Assembly: GCF_910591885.1 (NCBI RefSeq)
Contig: NC_063271.1
Span: 17,849,001 to 17,913,000, forward strand
Reading direction: 5' to 3'
Length of the DNA: 64,000 nt
Source: Bombus terrestris
Taxonomy: Eukaryota > Arthropoda > Insecta > Hymenoptera > Apidae
Position 1 is the first letter of the stretch. Each line of letters starts with the position of its first letter. Under the pieces are notes generated by a model that saw only the letters and a list, made by a program, of their open reading frames with translations, made no database searches and was not told where the DNA came from. A program made the position numbers and the translations under genes. Positions 62,955 to 64,000 of the stretch are shown piece by piece.

Positions 62955-64000
62955 ATGCATATAAAGGTTTGGTCAATGGCAAGGGTTAAAGCCATTCTGA
63001 AGAGGCCCTTACGATGCTATAGAGCTGGAACATGTGAGAGCGACCTGCGGATCTATGGTAGACCGGGGACAGCTATGCTACAGGTGCGGAGGCACCGATT
63101 ATCAGGCTTTGTGAGTCGCTCAGTGCGCCCACCACTCACAGAATGGGAGGGGCCCCATGCGTTCCGCCGAAAACTAAAAGAACAAGCCGGATTCGGGAGC
63201 CTGCTGCAGACAGGAGACAGGGTGACAATGCGAGAGACCTATCGCAAGAAGAGGACAGAATCACGAGTGTGGCAGATGGTCGGCGGGAGGCCATGGATAT
63301 GAACTTGGTAAAGTAGATTCATGCGGCTGCTCCAGACCAACTTGGGGCGATCGAAACGAGCATAAGATCTGCTTTTCCAGACAATAATAGAGAGCAGGGT
63401 TGCCCTGATAGCCGTTGCAGTGATAGCCGAGATTGTATGCTAGACATCCTTAACTGGGTCGGAGACCTGGATGTTTTGGTCGCTATGACGTGGACGTCAG
63501 TATCGGGTACGCCCATTGTAGGGATCCTGCTCGAGCAGGACAAGGGGTATGCCGCGATCGAGTAGGCTGGGATGGTGATGATGGGCGTATATGTCTCCAC
63601 GAACAGTGGCCTGGTTGCGTTTGAGGAATTCCTGGACGGGGTTAGGTTGGGGTTAGTTTGGCGATTGCATGAAACGAACCTTTCACGTCAGGTCTTCGTT
63701 CTGGGAGACTTTAATGCTCACTCCTCGCAATGGGGCAACACAAGGATGGATACTCGTGGCCGGGTGCTGTCAGACTGGGCTGCGGGCCATGGGCTCCTTT
63801 TACTTAACAGAGGCTCGGGTCCGTAGGCGGTTCCAGAGATTCCGCCGTCGGTGGCTTCATGACGAGGAAGAGAAATCCCTCTGCTACAAGGGATATAGAG
63901 GAAAGCAACGCATATTACAGCGGAGGATCAAGATTGCTAAAGCCCGATCCTGTATGGACCTCGGCCAGTTAATTGAATCCGACCCGTGGGGGTGGCCGTA
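62955..64000 (+). mobile_element. R1-clade non-LTR retrotransposon fragment, 5' truncated and internally deleted
   Basis: A sharp rise in GC marks the element. From about 62960 it reads VWSMARVKAILKRPLRCYR, the usual lead into the Gag zinc knuckles, then in a shifted frame HVRATCGS, QLCYRCGGTD. Endonuclease follows: RLLQTNLGRSKRA at about 63320, GVYVSTNSGLVAFEEFLD, then VFVLGDFNAHSSQWGN and LSDWAAGHGLLLLN up to about 63810. There the sequence jumps to a basic linker ending AKARSCMDLGQLIESDPWGW, which normally precedes RT, so the endonuclease C terminus and much of the linker are deleted. Several frame changes and stops are present. The RT would lie beyond the window. The 5' cut inside Gag is typical of incomplete reverse transcription. 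Confidence 0.75.
63572..63826 (+). pseudogene. R1-like LINE endonuclease fragment
   Basis: The longest intact frame of the element (84 codons). GDFNAHSSQWGN holds the catalytic Asp and Asn of the apurinic-type endonuclease; RGRVLSDWAAGHGLLLLN is the following conserved strand-helix. The final His-containing motif (SDH) is lost at the internal deletion near 63.82 kb, so the domain is inactive. Confidence 0.7.

Noticed and set aside
1..64000. CRISPR arrays, tRNA and rRNA genes
   Set aside because: No regularly spaced repeats, cloverleaf-type box pairs or rRNA-like blocks were seen; a tRNA scan would be needed to exclude short RNA genes fully.

Overview
The window is animal nuclear DNA. It is strongly AT-rich, its genes are split by spliceosomal introns, and it carries insect-type transposons. 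The two recognisable genes and a sex-determination-like relic with a Transformer/Feminizer-type C terminus point to an aculeate hymenopteran, most likely a bee. That taxonomic call is inference from motifs, not a database result.

Layout. (1) 344-2697, + strand: the last seven coding exons of succinate dehydrogenase flavoprotein subunit (SdhA); the 5' part lies left of the window. (2) About 2.7-6.05 kb: SdhA 3' UTR and the gap between two convergent genes. (3) 6050-56932, - strand: five coding exons that join in frame into a 197-residue Pinocchio-family Cys-rich protein. Its first coding intron is 42 kb, and a likely promoter with a DRE-like TATCGATA site sits near 59.1-59.2 kb. (4) The 42-kb intron holds a + strand terminal exon of unknown identity (27.3-27.5 kb), a pogo-like MITE (37.0-37.3 kb), a Jockey-type LINE cut off inside its reverse transcriptase (40.55-43.37 kb), and a piggyBac-family element with intact TTAA flanks (44.10-46.05 kb) that appears to sit inside an older repeat (43.74-46.70 kb). 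The rest is AT-rich intron with simple repeats and a few GC-richer islands that may be promoters or enhancers. (5) 56.0-58.6 kb, + strand: two unidentified exons lying antisense to and around the 5' end of pinocchio. (6) 60.6-61.4 kb, - strand: a decayed, intron-containing Transformer/Feminizer-like copy with several stops and damaged splice sites. (7) About 62.0-62.2 kb: a possible promoter and a short + strand start exon. (8) 62.96 kb to the window end: a 5'-truncated, internally deleted R1-clade LINE.

Nothing here forms an operon or a defence system. The items most worth following are the fem/tra-like relic, the nested transposons in the pinocchio intron, and the unidentified + strand exons. 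I saw no rRNA, CRISPR or convincing tRNA.
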